From NCBI GenBank assembly GCA_964578605.1, contig CAZODO010000023.1, positions 1-64,000 of the forward strand: 64,000 nt of DNA, in the 5' to 3' direction. The stretch comes from JAXMHN01 sp964578605 (GTDB taxonomy: Bacteria; Verrucomicrobiota; Verrucomicrobiia; Limisphaerales; SIBE01). Below are positions 7,126-15,958 of the stretch, piece after piece. Position 1 is the stretch's first letter. Each line of letters begins with the position of its first letter. Made by a program: the position numbers and the translations under genes. Under the pieces are notes generated by a model. It was not told where the DNA came from. It saw nothing but the letters and a program-made list of their open reading frames with translations, and did no database searches.

Positions 7126-9207
7126 GTGAATCCGCAATCCAACCCTCGAAACCCGCGCGGGGCTGCCCCCAAAGGCGCCATTCCTCCCAAACTGCATAGG
7201 AAACGGTCTGGCACACGCCGGTTCTTCTTCTTCCTCGCCCTGGTGTTGCTGGCGATCTGGGGCACGAACACCCTGTTGCGGCGCTCGACCGACAGGTTTG
7301 AACGTGGTTGGGGGCCCCGGTGGGGTGAAGATATCCGGCGAGCGCCCCAGGAACAACGGCCGGCACCCCAATGGACCCAGCCGGCCCGGCCCCCGCGGAC
7401 CCCCCGGCCTGAGCCGGAAGAGGTTGCCGGGCCCAGGGCGGCACCGCCCACCGTTTCCACGCCCGGCGGGCTCTATTCCAAAGCGGTCACGGTCGAGTTG
7501 TCCACCGCCGCCCCTGGGGCGACGATTCGCTTCACTCTGGATGGTTCGGACCCCGCGGCAGGTTCAAGAGAGTATTCGGGTCCGCTCACGATCGATGAGA
7601 CAACCTTGCTCAAAGCGAAAGCGTTCGAACCGGGCCTTGCGCCGAGCCTCACCGTCGCTCGAACGTACACCCTTCTCGACTCGAACCTGGACGGATTCAC
7701 CTCGAACCTGCCTTTGGTGATCATCAACGCCTTTGACCAGCCGATCACCAAGCCGGAGTCGATCGACGCCTCTTTCACGGTCATTGATCCCGGCCCGGGC
7801 CGGAGCGCGTTGCCAGGCCCCAGCCACTTTGAAGGCCGTTGCCAGATCAAACTCCGCGGTTACTCTTCGCTCCGTTTCCCGAAGCGATCGTTCAGCGTCA
7901 AGACCTGCGACGATTCCGGCCGGCCACTCGAAACGTCCATTTTAGGCTTCCCGGCCGACTCGGACTGGGTCCTTTACGCGCCTTATCCGGACAAGACCCT
8001 GATGCGCGACGTGCTGGCATACGAGTTGAGCAACAAAATGGGTCGCTGGGCGGCCCGGACGCGCTTCGTGGAGGTGTTTCTGAACCGGCAGGCCAACAAG
8101 CTCGCCAAGCGCGATTACATGGGCGTGTACGTCTTTGAGGAAAAAGTCAAACGCGCCAAACACCGCGTCGATATCCACAAACTCACGAAGGGCGACGATT
8201 CCGAACCGGAGATCACGGGCGGTTACTTGATCGAGCGGGATCATACAACGCCCCCCATGGATACCGGTTTTGCCTATGACAACGGCGAGCGCGGTTTCAG
8301 GACCGGACGCGGGATGCACTTGTTTTATGTCGACCCAAAGGAGTCCGAGATCACACCGGCTCAAAAGAAGTGGTTGACCCAGTACCTTAATCGGCTTGAG
8401 AAAGCCCTTTACGGTTCGAACTTCAAGGATCCCGAGGAAGGCTACGCCAAGTACCTGGACGTGGACAGTTTCATCGATCAGTTCTGGATCGTCGAGTTGT
8501 CCAAGAATATCGATGGTTTCCGTTACAGTTGTTACATGTTCAAGGATCGGAGTGAGAAACTGCGCGTGGAGCCGATCTGGGACTGGAACCTGAGCTTCGG
8601 CAACGCCAACTACCATCAGGGCTGGATGACCGACCAGTGGTACTGGCCGTTGCTCAGGGAGAACGAAGTCTCCTGGTACCGGCGCCTGAGCCAGGACCCC
8701 GAATTCATGCAGCGTGTCATCGATCGCTGGACGGAATTGAGGGCCACGTTCTTCGACCCCGAGTATCTCCTTGGCCGGATCGACGCCATGGCCACCGAAC
8801 TTCAGGAAGCCCAAGCCAGGAATTTCCAGCGCTGGCCCATTCTCGGCGAACACGTGCACCCCAACTGGTTCGTGGGCGATTCGTTCGAAGACGAGGTCCA
8901 ATGGATGAAGCGGTGGATCCGGGAGCGCATCGAGTGGATTGATAGCCAATTCGTTTCCCCCCCGGCGGTCTCGCGGAAACGGGGCGATGCCATCGACCTG
9001 GCGGCCAATCATGGCACTATCTACTTCACGACCGACGGCTCCGATCCACGACTCGAGGGCGGCAAAGTCTCGCCCAATGCCCGCGAATTTGACGAACCGG
9101 TCACCCTCCGCTCCGGGAGCCGCATGATCGCTCGCGTCCGCAGCGATGCGCGCTGGAGCGGGCCTGTGGTGCTTTCGCCTCGCGGCGCTACCGCGCGCGC
9201 TCGGTAG
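7126..9207 (+). CDS. CotH kinase family protein with chitobiase-type C-terminal-like domains
   Basis: Membrane-anchored protein of 693 residues starting at GTG. A single membrane helix lies at about 25-46 (RRFFFFLALVLLAIWG). After a Pro-rich linker, a beta-sandwich resembling the chitobiase/beta-hexosaminidase C-terminal domain spans about 105-185 (PGATIRFTLDGSDP). The CotH domain covers about 190-580, with LRGYSSLRFPKRSF and the characteristic PIWDWNLSFGNANY. A second, shorter copy of the beta-sandwich is at the C-terminus (GTIYFTTDGSDP). CotH of Bacillus is an atypical protein kinase acting on spore coat proteins; in non-sporing bacteria the role is unknown. The two sandwiches suggest binding to polysaccharide or cell surface. 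Confidence 0.88.
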   Translation: MNPQSNPRNPRGAAPKGAIPPKLHRKRSGTRRFFFFLALVLLAIWGTNTLLRRSTDRFERGWGPRWGEDIRRAPQEQRPAPQWTQPARPPRTPRPEPEEVAGPRAAPPTVSTPGGLYSKAVTVELSTAAPGATIRFTLDGSDPAAGSREYSGPLTIDETTLLKAKAFEPGLAPSLTVARTYTLLDSNLDGFTSNLPLVIINAFDQPITKPESIDASFTVIDPGPGRSALPGPSHFEGRCQIKLRGYSSLRFPKRSFSVKTCDDSGRPLETSILGFPADSDWVLYAPYPDKTLMRDVLAYELSNKMGRWAARTRFVEVFLNRQANKLAKRDYMGVYVFEEKVKRAKHRVDIHKLTKGDDSEPEITGGYLIERDHTTPPMDTGFAYDNGERGFRTGRGMHLFYVDPKESEITPAQKKWLTQYLNRLEKALYGSNFKDPEEGYAKYLDVDSFIDQFWIVELSKNIDGFRYSCYMFKDRSEKLRVEPIWDWNLSFGNANYHQGWMTDQWYWPLLRENEVSWYRRLSQDPEFMQRVIDRWTELRATFFDPEYLLGRIDAMATELQEAQARNFQRWPILGEHVHPNWFVGDSFEDEVQWMKRWIRERIEWIDSQFVSPPAVSRKRGDAIDLAANHGTIYFTTDGSDPRLEGGKVSPNAREFDEPVTLRSGSRMIARVRSDARWSGPVVLSPRGATARAR

Positions 9208-9274
9208 CGTGTTACGGAGAGACCGCAGCATGGCCTCCTGAGATCCTGCGCCTTTGGGGGGCGCCTGCAAGACC

Positions 9275-10441
9275 TCACCGGCCTCGGGCGCCCACGTCCG
9301 CAGATGTCCAGCAGGGCTCCCATCCTGCCGGCAGCACAAGGGTCGGGCCGTTCTTGGCATCTGGATGGAGGGCGCGCAACGCGGGGCTTGGTCCACCGAT
9401 AATCGGCCCGTCCTTGAGGCGCATCAATCCCATCGGCGCCCCGGCGTTCCCTGGGTCCCCATCCTCTTTCACGTTTCCGGTGAAGATCACGTAGTGACCG
9501 TCCGGGGACACATGACCGCCATAGACGTGGCGTCCGTCTTCGCCGTAAACGAGCTGCCGGGTTTTCCCTTCGGCATCCGCCCGCCAGAGTTGGGTCCAGC
9601 CGTAGCCATTATTGACATTTTGACCGCGCGGCCGCCACGAGAAGATGATCGCCTTGGAATCGGGGAACCAATCGGGCGTGCAGCAATCCACCGTGTTCAC
9701 CGCGAAGGCTTCGCCCGTCTCCAGGTTCATTCGCGCCACGCTCCAACTGGCGCCAAAGGCGTTGGCCACACCCGAGAGCCAGGCGCCGTCCGGGGACCAC
9801 GTGATCTGCTGAAAGAAGCCTTTGCGAGGGAGGGTGCGAACGACCTTGCGTGTGGCGAGATCGTGGATGAACACGCCTTTGACGGAGAGCGTCGCGGCCT
9901 GGGCGCCATCGGGGCTCAAAGTGGCCCAGGGATATTCCCCCGCCTTTCCGAACACCTCTGGACTCGAACCGTCGCCGCGGGCCAGGACGAGCTGGCCTTG
10001 CTCACCATGCCGATTGTCATCGAGCTTCTCGCCGGAAACGATCCGGCGGTAGAGCAGTTTGCTGCCGTCGCGGGAGAACTGAGGGGAGAACTCGCTCCAA
10101 TCCGGTGTGGACGTTAGCGGCCGAATGCCGGATCCGTCCGGGCGGCACACAAAGAGATCCCAATCGCCTTTTGGGGAACGTGTGCCAAAGGCGATCCAAC
10201 CTTTGTCTCGCACTTCGAGGGCGAGCCGGGCCGTTTCGGGATCGGTGGGCGCGGGCTGAATGCCCGGCTCGGCCGCGAAAAGCGCGCCGCTGGAAAGGGC
10301 GAGCAAAAGGAGCCAGCGCGCGGATGCTCTAGACCAGGGCCTGAAAGTGCGAGGCTTGTCTCCCGCTGCGGGGTCGGCCGTGTGACAGACCGAGGCGGAA
10401 TTCGGCTGTGAAGTGAAGTGCATATCTTTTTGGGGCGTCAT
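9275..10441 (-). CDS. Secreted TolB-like/PD40 beta-propeller protein
   Basis: Protein of 388 residues with a hydrophobic signal ending near ALFAAEPG. At least five PD40/WD40-like blades are visible from motifs such as FSRDGSKLLY, LSPDGAQAATL, WSPDGAWLSGV, FPDSKAIIFSW and VSPDGHYVIFTG. This points to a periplasmic propeller like TolB or the propeller of prolyl oligopeptidases, but no catalytic domain is attached. The signal lies unusually far from the start (about 40 residues of polar N-terminus), so the true start may be a later non-ATG codon. The ATG at 10441 was preferred to a GTG at 10498. It is convergent with the CotH gene. Confidence 0.8.
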   Translation of the reverse strand: MTPQKDMHFTSQPNSASVCHTADPAAGDKPRTFRPWSRASARWLLLLALSSGALFAAEPGIQPAPTDPETARLALEVRDKGWIAFGTRSPKGDWDLFVCRPDGSGIRPLTSTPDWSEFSPQFSRDGSKLLYRRIVSGEKLDDNRHGEQGQLVLARGDGSSPEVFGKAGEYPWATLSPDGAQAATLSVKGVFIHDLATRKVVRTLPRKGFFQQITWSPDGAWLSGVANAFGASWSVARMNLETGEAFAVNTVDCCTPDWFPDSKAIIFSWRPRGQNVNNGYGWTQLWRADAEGKTRQLVYGEDGRHVYGGHVSPDGHYVIFTGNVKEDGDPGNAGAPMGLMRLKDGPIIGGPSPALRALHPDAKNGPTLVLPAGWEPCWTSADVGARGR

Positions 10442-10761
10442 AGTGATCGAGATCCAGGTTCGGTTCGTAGAGAGAATTGTCCAGGCTTCTAATGACACAT
10501 CCGACGTGCCAGTCGGGCCGGCGCCGATCTTCGCATATTCGGCGCGGGATTGCGAGTGAGGCGGCGCCGTATCCAGTAATTCTCAGCTTGGCTTGGCATT
10601 TCGCGGAGCGCCGGGCTGCACACCGGCGCTCCGTGAAGGGAAAGCAGACACGAAGCCGCTGCGTCAATGGAAAACGCAGCGCACGGCGCGGCTGTCCGGT
10701 GCAGTCCGGGACCGGGCTGGGAACCCTTCCGAAAAGAGGCTGGGAATGCCGCTGCATCTCT
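10442..10761. other. Divergent intergenic region, 320 bases
   Basis: Between the minus-strand propeller gene and the plus-strand receiver-like gene. Apart from the hairpin at 10603-10633 I see no gene here. Both promoters should lie in this stretch, but none could be assigned. Confidence 0.4.
10603..10633. repeat. Short GC-rich palindrome related to the dispersed element
   Basis: Perfect 11-base arms CGGAGCGCCGG and CCGGCGCTCCG around a short GCTGCACA loop. The arm sequence resembles the outer arms of the longer elements at 6104-6188 and 24699-24789 (GGAGCGCCGGCTTGCA), so it may be a short derivative of the same family. Confidence 0.6.
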
Positions 10762-11385
10762 ATGGCATCTCTCATGCTGCCAAATCACTGGATGAGAGAT
10801 ACGGTGGAAGAAACTGCGAGCCCATACCCATTTGGGGGAGTAGCCCCACAGATTCGTAGCCGAGTCCTTGTGCTGGAGCCGGCGGCACCGTTGAGCCGTC
10901 ACCTGGTCGACCTGATCGAAGAAGCGGAGGAACTGGAGGTCTGCGGTACGGTGAGTTCCCTCCAAGAGGTGCTGGATGCGATCCTGATCCTCCGACCGGA
11001 CCTGGTTGTCGTGGGTTCTTCCCTCAAACCTCGCCAGGTTCTCGCTGCCATCCGGGAACTCAGTTCATTCGAGCCTGACCTGAAATCTCTCGTGCTTTCG
11101 GAGCGCCATTCGCCTGCTTACGCGAATCAGATCCTTCTCGCCGGCGCAGACGGCTACGCAAGCCTGGAAGATCTGGAGCAATTGCCGGACGCCATTCAGG
11201 ATGTGCTCGCTGGCGCGCTTTTCGTCAGCGAAGATGTTTCGTTCCCCTGCGTGCCGGTTTCCCTTCACCAGGGCGCGCAAAAGGAGGTTGATTTTGCAGT
11301 CCCCTCCGACAGGCCGCTGCCTGATTTTCCAATTCACTGCCCGGCCCAGACGCGCAAATCGCAACCCGCGAGTGCAACTCCTTGA
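10762..11385 (+). CDS. Receiver-like protein lacking the phospho-acceptor Asp
   Basis: Protein of about 207 residues if it starts at ATG 10762; ATGs at 10774 and 10792 are alternatives. Residues 33-155 follow a response-regulator receiver fold: VLVLEP (strand 1), LEVCGTVSSLQEVLDAI (typical LuxR/NarL-type pattern), RPDLVVVGSSL (strand 3), LKSLVLSE (strand 4) and LLAGADGYASLED (strand 5). The position that normally holds the phosphorylated Asp is Gly85 (VVVG), the acidic pair at strand 1 is reduced, and the Lys after GY is missing. There is no DNA-binding domain. It is most likely a pseudo-receiver that works by protein contact. No sensor kinase lies nearby. Confidence 0.65.
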   Translation: MASLMLPNHWMRDTVEETASPYPFGGVAPQIRSRVLVLEPAAPLSRHLVDLIEEAEELEVCGTVSSLQEVLDAILILRPDLVVVGSSLKPRQVLAAIRELSSFEPDLKSLVLSERHSPAYANQILLAGADGYASLEDLEQLPDAIQDVLAGALFVSEDVSFPCVPVSLHQGAQKEVDFAVPSDRPLPDFPIHCPAQTRKSQPASATP

Positions 11386-11476
11386 GGCGCCGTCGACGAT
11401 CCTAGAGCGAACTCCGCGAGTTCGGCGTTCCCGCCCAGAATCAAACCTGTCTGTTTAAGAAGGGGACAGTTCTGGA

Positions 11477-12031
11477 CTATTTCGGGACACTTGCTCCTCC
11501 GAGCGCCCAGCGGGCGTATTGCGGATGAGAAGCCAGAACGGCCTGTTCCAGCAGCCGCTTTTCGACCGCGCGAGTTAAGGCCATTCCTTCGCATACCGCG
11601 TCCGCATGGTACGCGTCTCCGATGGGAATGTGGACCAGATGGCAGATGGGTCCGCGAACAGTCTTAACGAAATAGAAAGCGTGGCCGCCTGCGACCGGCC
11701 AGGAGACCACACGGCCCAGAGGGGATGGACTTGACGCAGACTTGTGCAGTTTGCGCAATCGATCGGCGAATTCCGCTTCCCGCGCCTGGTAGTCTTCCTG
11801 CGACATCGTAACGCCGGGAATGCTCAAACGGAACGTCTCGAGATCTTTCAAGAACGCTTCGGCATTTCGGACATCACGATGACTTGCGTTCCTTTCCGAG
11901 CGGCCGTAGCGCGCTTCATGCCGTGAGTGCGTGGACGAATCTTTGGGATGACGCGCGCTCCATATCTTGGACTGCCGATCGATATCGGAACGAATCTGGA
12001 GCAAGACTGCTATTGGAATCGCATGTGCCAT
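11477..12031 (-). CDS. Hypothetical protein
   Basis: Open frame of 184 residues that I do not recognise. The C-terminal half looks more protein-like than the first 60 residues: VVSWPVAGGHAFYFV and VCEGMALTRAVEKRLLEQAV are regular alternations of hydrophobic and polar residues. There is no signal peptide or membrane segment. The start is uncertain because no ribosome binding site is evident, and internal methionines (for example in GVTMSQEDY) could be used. The nearby GGGGACAG and CGGGACAC motifs at about 11462-11490 resemble the flanks of decayed mobile sequences, so a remnant is possible. Confidence 0.45.
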   Translation of the reverse strand: MAHAIPIAVLLQIRSDIDRQSKIWSARHPKDSSTHSRHEARYGRSERNASHRDVRNAEAFLKDLETFRLSIPGVTMSQEDYQAREAEFADRLRKLHKSASSPSPLGRVVSWPVAGGHAFYFVKTVRGPICHLVHIPIGDAYHADAVCEGMALTRAVEKRLLEQAVLASHPQYARWALGGASVPK

Positions 12032-12362
12032 CTATCGCTGCCGGACCGGTTTGTTCGCCCCGCTTTCCTTTGGGCCTGCCGCTGATTTGAAAATGAAAGT
12101 GTCGAAGCATAGCGCTTTTCCGGAGCGCGCGTCCATCCACATTTGGGACAAGTAGTATCAGCGAACGGACATAGTCATTCACCAGGAGCCACTGACCAAA
12201 GATGGGATCAACGGCCGTTAGCCATCAGGCAAGTGCTTGGAAATGAAAAGCTAGCGCAAGAAGATCACCTTCGGCTCGCCTTTGAAACAAACGTGCCTGA
12301 AGGGAAATGCGCCGGGAGGGAGCTCGCGACTGCGGCCGGCCTCTCTGGCGCGATGGGGAAAC
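12032..12362. other. Intergenic region without a recognised gene
   Basis: About 330 bases between the hypothetical gene and the terminator at 12363. Short open frames are present but lack a ribosome binding site and recognisable sequence. I see no repeat. Confidence 0.4.
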
Positions 12363-12395
12363 AAAAAGCTGCGGTCGATTGCACTCGCCCGCAGC
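12363..12395 (-). terminator. Intrinsic terminator of the secreted protein gene
   Basis: On the minus strand, stem GCTGCGG (12389-12395) pairs with CCGCAGC (12368-12374), followed by TTTTT (12363-12367). It lies about 18 bases after the stop of the gene at 12413-13117. Confidence 0.7.
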
Positions 12396-12412
12396 CGGTC
12401 TGACTTCAGGAG

Positions 12413-13117
12413 TTAGGAAGCTTTCTTCTTCGCGGCCTCGGGAAGGCTAACCTTCGTTGTGCCGACGTTCTTGATTTCGACAGCCGTCGTCCGGTCCATC
12501 TCACGATCGTTATTGTTGAACGTCATCGTCCCGCTCACTCGGAACTCGTACTTGGCGAGCATGCCGTCCTTCACCCAGAACTTGGCGTTGCCTTTGGGGT
12601 TGCTCACCTGGGGGCCTTCGCCGCCAGCACGCCGTCCGAACGAGAACATTTGTTTTACAGCGGCCTCAGTCAATTCGCCGGTGTAAACGTCGCCTTCTTT
12701 CTTTAGCTCTTTCGTTCCGGCGAGGAGGTCAGAGGCTTGGGCTGCCGGGGCTTTCAGGTTGCGCGCCATTGCGGCACGAAAGCGGCCGAAGCCCTCCTGG
12801 TTTTCCACTTCATCCAGCGACTCCCATGCGCCATCCTGGTTGGTGACGGCGCCTTTGTCGCCCTTGACGACGATTTCGCTGGTGCGTTCGCCCATCTGGG
12901 ATTTCACATGCGTGAACCCGTCTTTCTCGGTCTTCCCTTCCGTCGGGCCCGAGCGGCCGCGAGACCCCTCAGGCAGAACGACCGTGGTGGTCCAACTGTA
13001 GTTGGGCTGGTCGGCGAGCTTTTTGATCGCCGCAGCGACTTCGTCTTGGGGAGCTGCTCCCACGTAGATGGACGCCGCGAGCAAAGCCGCGGCCGAAAGG
13101 AGGATGTTTGTTTTCAT
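12413..13117 (-). CDS. Secreted protein of unknown function, LolA/LppX-like pattern
   Basis: Protein of 234 residues with a clear Sec signal (MKTNILLSAAALLAASIYVGAA). The mature part begins DEVAAAIKKLADQPNYSW, then alternates short strands with charged turns (VKGDKGAVTNQDGAWESL, FWVKDGMLAKYEFRVSG) and ends in a Lys-rich tail. This resembles the single-sheet LolA/LppX or DUF2092-type periplasmic proteins, where a probe such as KYEFRVSGTM is typical; that assignment is inferred from pattern only. An intrinsic terminator directly follows. It lies about 70 bases upstream (transcriptionally downstream) of the pseudopilin gene on the same strand. Confidence 0.75.
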   Translation of the reverse strand: MKTNILLSAAALLAASIYVGAAPQDEVAAAIKKLADQPNYSWTTTVVLPEGSRGRSGPTEGKTEKDGFTHVKSQMGERTSEIVVKGDKGAVTNQDGAWESLDEVENQEGFGRFRAAMARNLKAPAAQASDLLAGTKELKKEGDVYTGELTEAAVKQMFSFGRRAGGEGPQVSNPKGNAKFWVKDGMLAKYEFRVSGTMTFNNNDREMDRTTAVEIKNVGTTKVSLPEAAKKKAS

Positions 13118-13187
13118 GCAGTACCTTTAGATGACGTGCGTCACCGCGCTCGGGTTACCAAACTCCGGCGCGGGTTTGGAACGGCCC

Positions 13188-13946
13188 CTACCAAATGCCG
13201 AATGCGCCATCGGCCTCCCATAGCTGTGAAGCCCGGTAGACTCGCATCCTTTCGATATTCCGCCAGGCCACCGAACCGTCGAGAAGCGTCACGTTACCGC
13301 CTTTGGCCCCGATGTCGCGTGGCGTTTGGCTGTAAGCGGCTTCATTGGCGTCGAAATAGGCCTCGTCGCGGACGACCGGGCCGCGCGCTGAGTGCGGGGC
13401 CAGGATCCGTTGAAAACTGTGGGCATAGACATTCAGGTCGGCCAGGAGGACCAGGGCGGGGTCATCGCTCGTGCTCTGGGGTGAAATCCATTGGTTGGTG
13501 GTGCCCGCTGGCGACGCCCACGGCGTTTTCGGATGCCCGCCAAGGTAATGATACCCAATGGCAATCCCATAATCGTCATGGAAACGCCACCCTTCGCGTT
13601 TCTGCATCCAGAGCGTCAGGCTCGGGCAGTCAAGCGATCTGAGCTCGCCCGCATACCGGAGGAGGTTGGTCCTGGATTCACTGGAAAGGATGGGCGTGTG
13701 CGTGTCGTCCTGGTTCAGGTTGTCCGTCCCGCCCCGGGGCAGCTTGTCATCGTTGTCCGCCGCATAAAGCATCGCGGCGAGCACGAACTGGCGCGAATTG
13801 TTCACACAAGCCGCACGTTTCGCGCGCTCTTTGGCGCTTGCGAGAGCCGGCAAGAGCATCGCGGCGAGGATCGCAATAATCGCGATCACCACGAGCAGCT
13901 CAATCAATGTGAATGCCCTCGACCGCTCGAACTCACCAGTTTTCAT
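13188..13946 (-). CDS. Type II secretion-type pseudopilin with H-X9-DG-like C-terminus
   Basis: Protein of 252 residues with a prepilin N-terminus: SRAFTLIELLVVIAIIAIL, with the conserved Phe and Glu5 after the peptidase site. These single-gene pseudopilins are greatly expanded in Verrucomicrobia, Planctomycetes and Lentisphaerae. The C-terminal GGNVTLLDGSVAW is close to the H-X9-DG segment of that family. I started it at ATG 13946 (MKTGEF), because the longer frame upstream would bury the processing site 60 residues in. It follows the PQQ-propeller gene by 35 bases, probably as one transcript. Surface function unknown. Confidence 0.9.
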   Translation of the reverse strand: MKTGEFERSRAFTLIELLVVIAIIAILAAMLLPALASAKERAKRAACVNNSRQFVLAAMLYAADNDDKLPRGGTDNLNQDDTHTPILSSESRTNLLRYAGELRSLDCPSLTLWMQKREGWRFHDDYGIAIGYHYLGGHPKTPWASPAGTTNQWISPQSTSDDPALVLLADLNVYAHSFQRILAPHSARGPVVRDEAYFDANEAAYSQTPRDIGAKGGNVTLLDGSVAWRNIERMRVYRASQLWEADGAFGIW

Positions 13947-13981
13947 TGTGATTCGGCACAAATGCGGGCTGGCGGACTCGG

Positions 13982-15526
13982 TCAGTTCCTCTCTTCCCAT
14001 CGAACCCGCAAGTAACGGGCCGCTTCGTCCACAACCGGGATGTCCACTTCGGCCACGCCATTGGTCACAGCAAAGTCTGCGCCTAACACTTGCCACTGGG
14101 ACGCCGGAAGTCCAATTTCCGTTGCAGAAAACAGGGTCAATCGTGCCGCGTCGCCAGCCTGGAGCTCCGTTTTTCCAGCCTTCACCGTCAGCTTTAACAC
14201 CCCATCGCGCGGCGGATCGATCAACACGAGCAGCTCCGTCACCGGCGGGGCGGCGGGACCCGTCTCGACCGCCACAATCTCCGGGTTCCTCGACGTGCTG
14301 CGGGCGTAAATGCGCCCGTTCGACAGTGCCGGGTGGTTCCAGCAGTAACGTTCCAGGACCCGGAACCGGCCGATCTCGCTATAAGCGGCTGGATTCGGCG
14401 CCACGAGCACCAGTTCGCCCCCTTCCGTCAGCACGATCAAGGCATTGGCAGCCTTGATCACACTCCCGAAACCGATGCTGCCTGAGCCGACCGCTCCCTG
14501 AGCCCACCGATTCGTCCCCGCCACCACATCCAAACACGCCAGTTTTCCCTGCCCGGAACTTGGCGCCGGGACGCAGTAGAGGAAGCCGTCATGCTCGACA
14601 GGCGTGGACCAATGTGCCTGGTAAGCGGTCCCCCGTTGTTGCGCCGCTTGCACCGCCGCAAAGCCTTGCTGGCCCAGCGTCACGCGCGCCAGCCATGTTC
14701 CCGAACTGTACGCCGCCGACGCGTAGACATAATTGCCTGCCACGGCCGGAGAGGCGGCCGTCGAAGTCGAAGACGGCGAAAACCGCAGGCGCCACAGCAC
14801 CGCCCCGGTCTCGGGCGCCACTGCCACGAGCCCCAGCCGCGTCAAGAAGATGACTTGGGGGACGCCGTCAATCGTCGCGAACACCGGGCTGGCATGAGTC
14901 AGTGAATCTGCTTCCGCGCGCCAGGCCGTGGTGCCGTCGGATTTGCGCACCGCCAGGAGGCTCCTCGCGGGCGCGTTGGAGTTGAGAAACACGAGATCTC
15001 CCACCACCAGGGGCGAGGCAGTGTTTTCCCAGGCTGGGAGCATGCTGCCCAGTTCAGCGCGAAAATCGCGGTGCCACACCACCTCGCCGGATGCCCGGTC
15101 GAGGCAATAAAGCTTGAGTTGCGAGGTCGATACGAAGAGACGGTCGCCCTCGACGAACGGCGTCGAACGCGGGCCGTCCATGCCGTCGTCGTACCCAGAC
15201 AGGCTCGAGTATTCGGCAGCATCCAGATCCGTCGCCCAAAGTTCGCTGCCGGTGACCGCGTCCAGAGCGAGGCAAACTTCGCGTCCAGCCTGGTTAAGCG
15301 TCCGCTTGGCCAACGTGAAGACACGACCGTCGACGATGGCCATCGAGCTGAAACCCTGGCCGATCGGCTTGCGCCAAACGACCACCGGCGGCTTCTCTGT
15401 CCAGTTGGTGCGGATCGATTCCGGTGAACTGAGATTCCCTGTCGTGCCGAAGTAATTTGGCCAATCGGCCGCGAGCATCGGGCCGAGGGTGCACGCGAGG
15501 GTTGCGATGATGGCCTGCAGTCGCAT
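13982..15526 (-). CDS. Secreted PQQ-type beta-propeller protein
   Basis: Protein of 514 residues starting at MRLQAIIATLACTLG, a Sec signal cleaved near MLAAD. The mature part begins WPNYFGTTGNLSSPE. It carries repeated PQQ-blade motifs such as VYCLDRASGEVVW-like segments (YCLDRASGEVVWHRD, VAPETGAVLWRLRF, CLDVVAGTNRWAQG). Verrucomicrobia and Planctomycetes have many such 'outer membrane assembly BamB-like' propellers. The catalytic residues of true PQQ dehydrogenases are not evident, so it is probably a structural or sensing propeller. A C-terminal beta domain of about 90 residues follows the propeller. Likely co-transcribed with the pseudopilin. Confidence 0.88.
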   Translation of the reverse strand: MRLQAIIATLACTLGPMLAADWPNYFGTTGNLSSPESIRTNWTEKPPVVVWRKPIGQGFSSMAIVDGRVFTLAKRTLNQAGREVCLALDAVTGSELWATDLDAAEYSSLSGYDDGMDGPRSTPFVEGDRLFVSTSQLKLYCLDRASGEVVWHRDFRAELGSMLPAWENTASPLVVGDLVFLNSNAPARSLLAVRKSDGTTAWRAEADSLTHASPVFATIDGVPQVIFLTRLGLVAVAPETGAVLWRLRFSPSSTSTAASPAVAGNYVYASAAYSSGTWLARVTLGQQGFAAVQAAQQRGTAYQAHWSTPVEHDGFLYCVPAPSSGQGKLACLDVVAGTNRWAQGAVGSGSIGFGSVIKAANALIVLTEGGELVLVAPNPAAYSEIGRFRVLERYCWNHPALSNGRIYARSTSRNPEIVAVETGPAAPPVTELLVLIDPPRDGVLKLTVKAGKTELQAGDAARLTLFSATEIGLPASQWQVLGADFAVTNGVAEVDIPVVDEAARYLRVRWEERN

Positions 15527-15709
15527 GCGGCGAGGGTGAACGGGGCGGCAGCGGAGGGCAATGCTGGAGTTGCTAGAAGGGATTGCGCCGATGCGACGAG
15601 GCTGCCGGGGTTGGCCGCGGCGGGAAGGGGTTCGGGGACGGCCGAGTTCGCGTCCGGAAGGAGAAATCTCATCGGAATTGCTGGCCTGGAACACGGCGCT
15701 CAGGCTGTT

Positions 15710-15797
15710 GCTATACTCATCCTATACTCATACCATATTCGTACTATAGTAACGATTATGTCACGATTAAAGTAACTATTTAAGACAAATAATTTTA
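15710..15797. repeat. 11-bp periodic degenerate array A
   Basis: Eight consecutive 11-base units without spacers: GCTATACTCAT, CCTATACTCAT, ACCATATTCGT, ACTATAGTAAC, GATTATGTCAC, GATTAAAGTAA, CTATTTAAGAC, AAATAATTTTA. The first two are nearly identical and later ones drift. The array is far more AT-rich than the surrounding DNA. It lies upstream of the propeller-pseudopilin transcript and downstream of leuD. Confidence 0.75.
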
Positions 15798-15903
15798 GAG
15801 CGAATGAGGCGCCAGTGCGGTATGGTAATCGCTCTTGTCCACTCCGAATGGACGCTGCTGTTGCCCTTGCAGCGCGCGGCGGGATCTTGAAGGACTTGGT
15901 TTC

Positions 15904-15926
15904 GGGGACAGCGCTTCGCTGCCCCC
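15904..15926 (-). terminator. Hairpin after leuD, possible terminator
   Basis: GGGGACAGCG and CGCTGCCCCC form a 10-pair stem (one G-U on the minus-strand RNA) with a three-base loop, about 33 bases beyond the leuD stop. No T tract follows, so it may be a Rho-assisted stop or simply a repeat. Confidence 0.4.
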
Positions 15927-15958
15927 GCCTAGAATGGAGCAGGCTCTTGGCCTGAACC

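Larger units (their letters stand above)
15527..15958. other. Intergenic region with an 11-bp array and a hairpin
   Basis: 432 bases between leuD and the propeller gene, both on the minus strand. It holds an AT-rich 11-bp repeat array (15710-15797) and a GC-rich hairpin (15904-15926), annotated separately. No gene is supported. Confidence 0.5.

Noticed and set aside
11460..11495. Insertion-sequence remnant suggested by GGGGACAG/GGGACAC motifs
   Set aside because: Only short motifs, no terminal inverted repeats or transposase fragment could be identified.
12143..12403. Small plus-strand gene in the gap before the secreted protein
   Set aside because: No ribosome site, no recognisable sequence, and it covers the terminator of the minus-strand gene.
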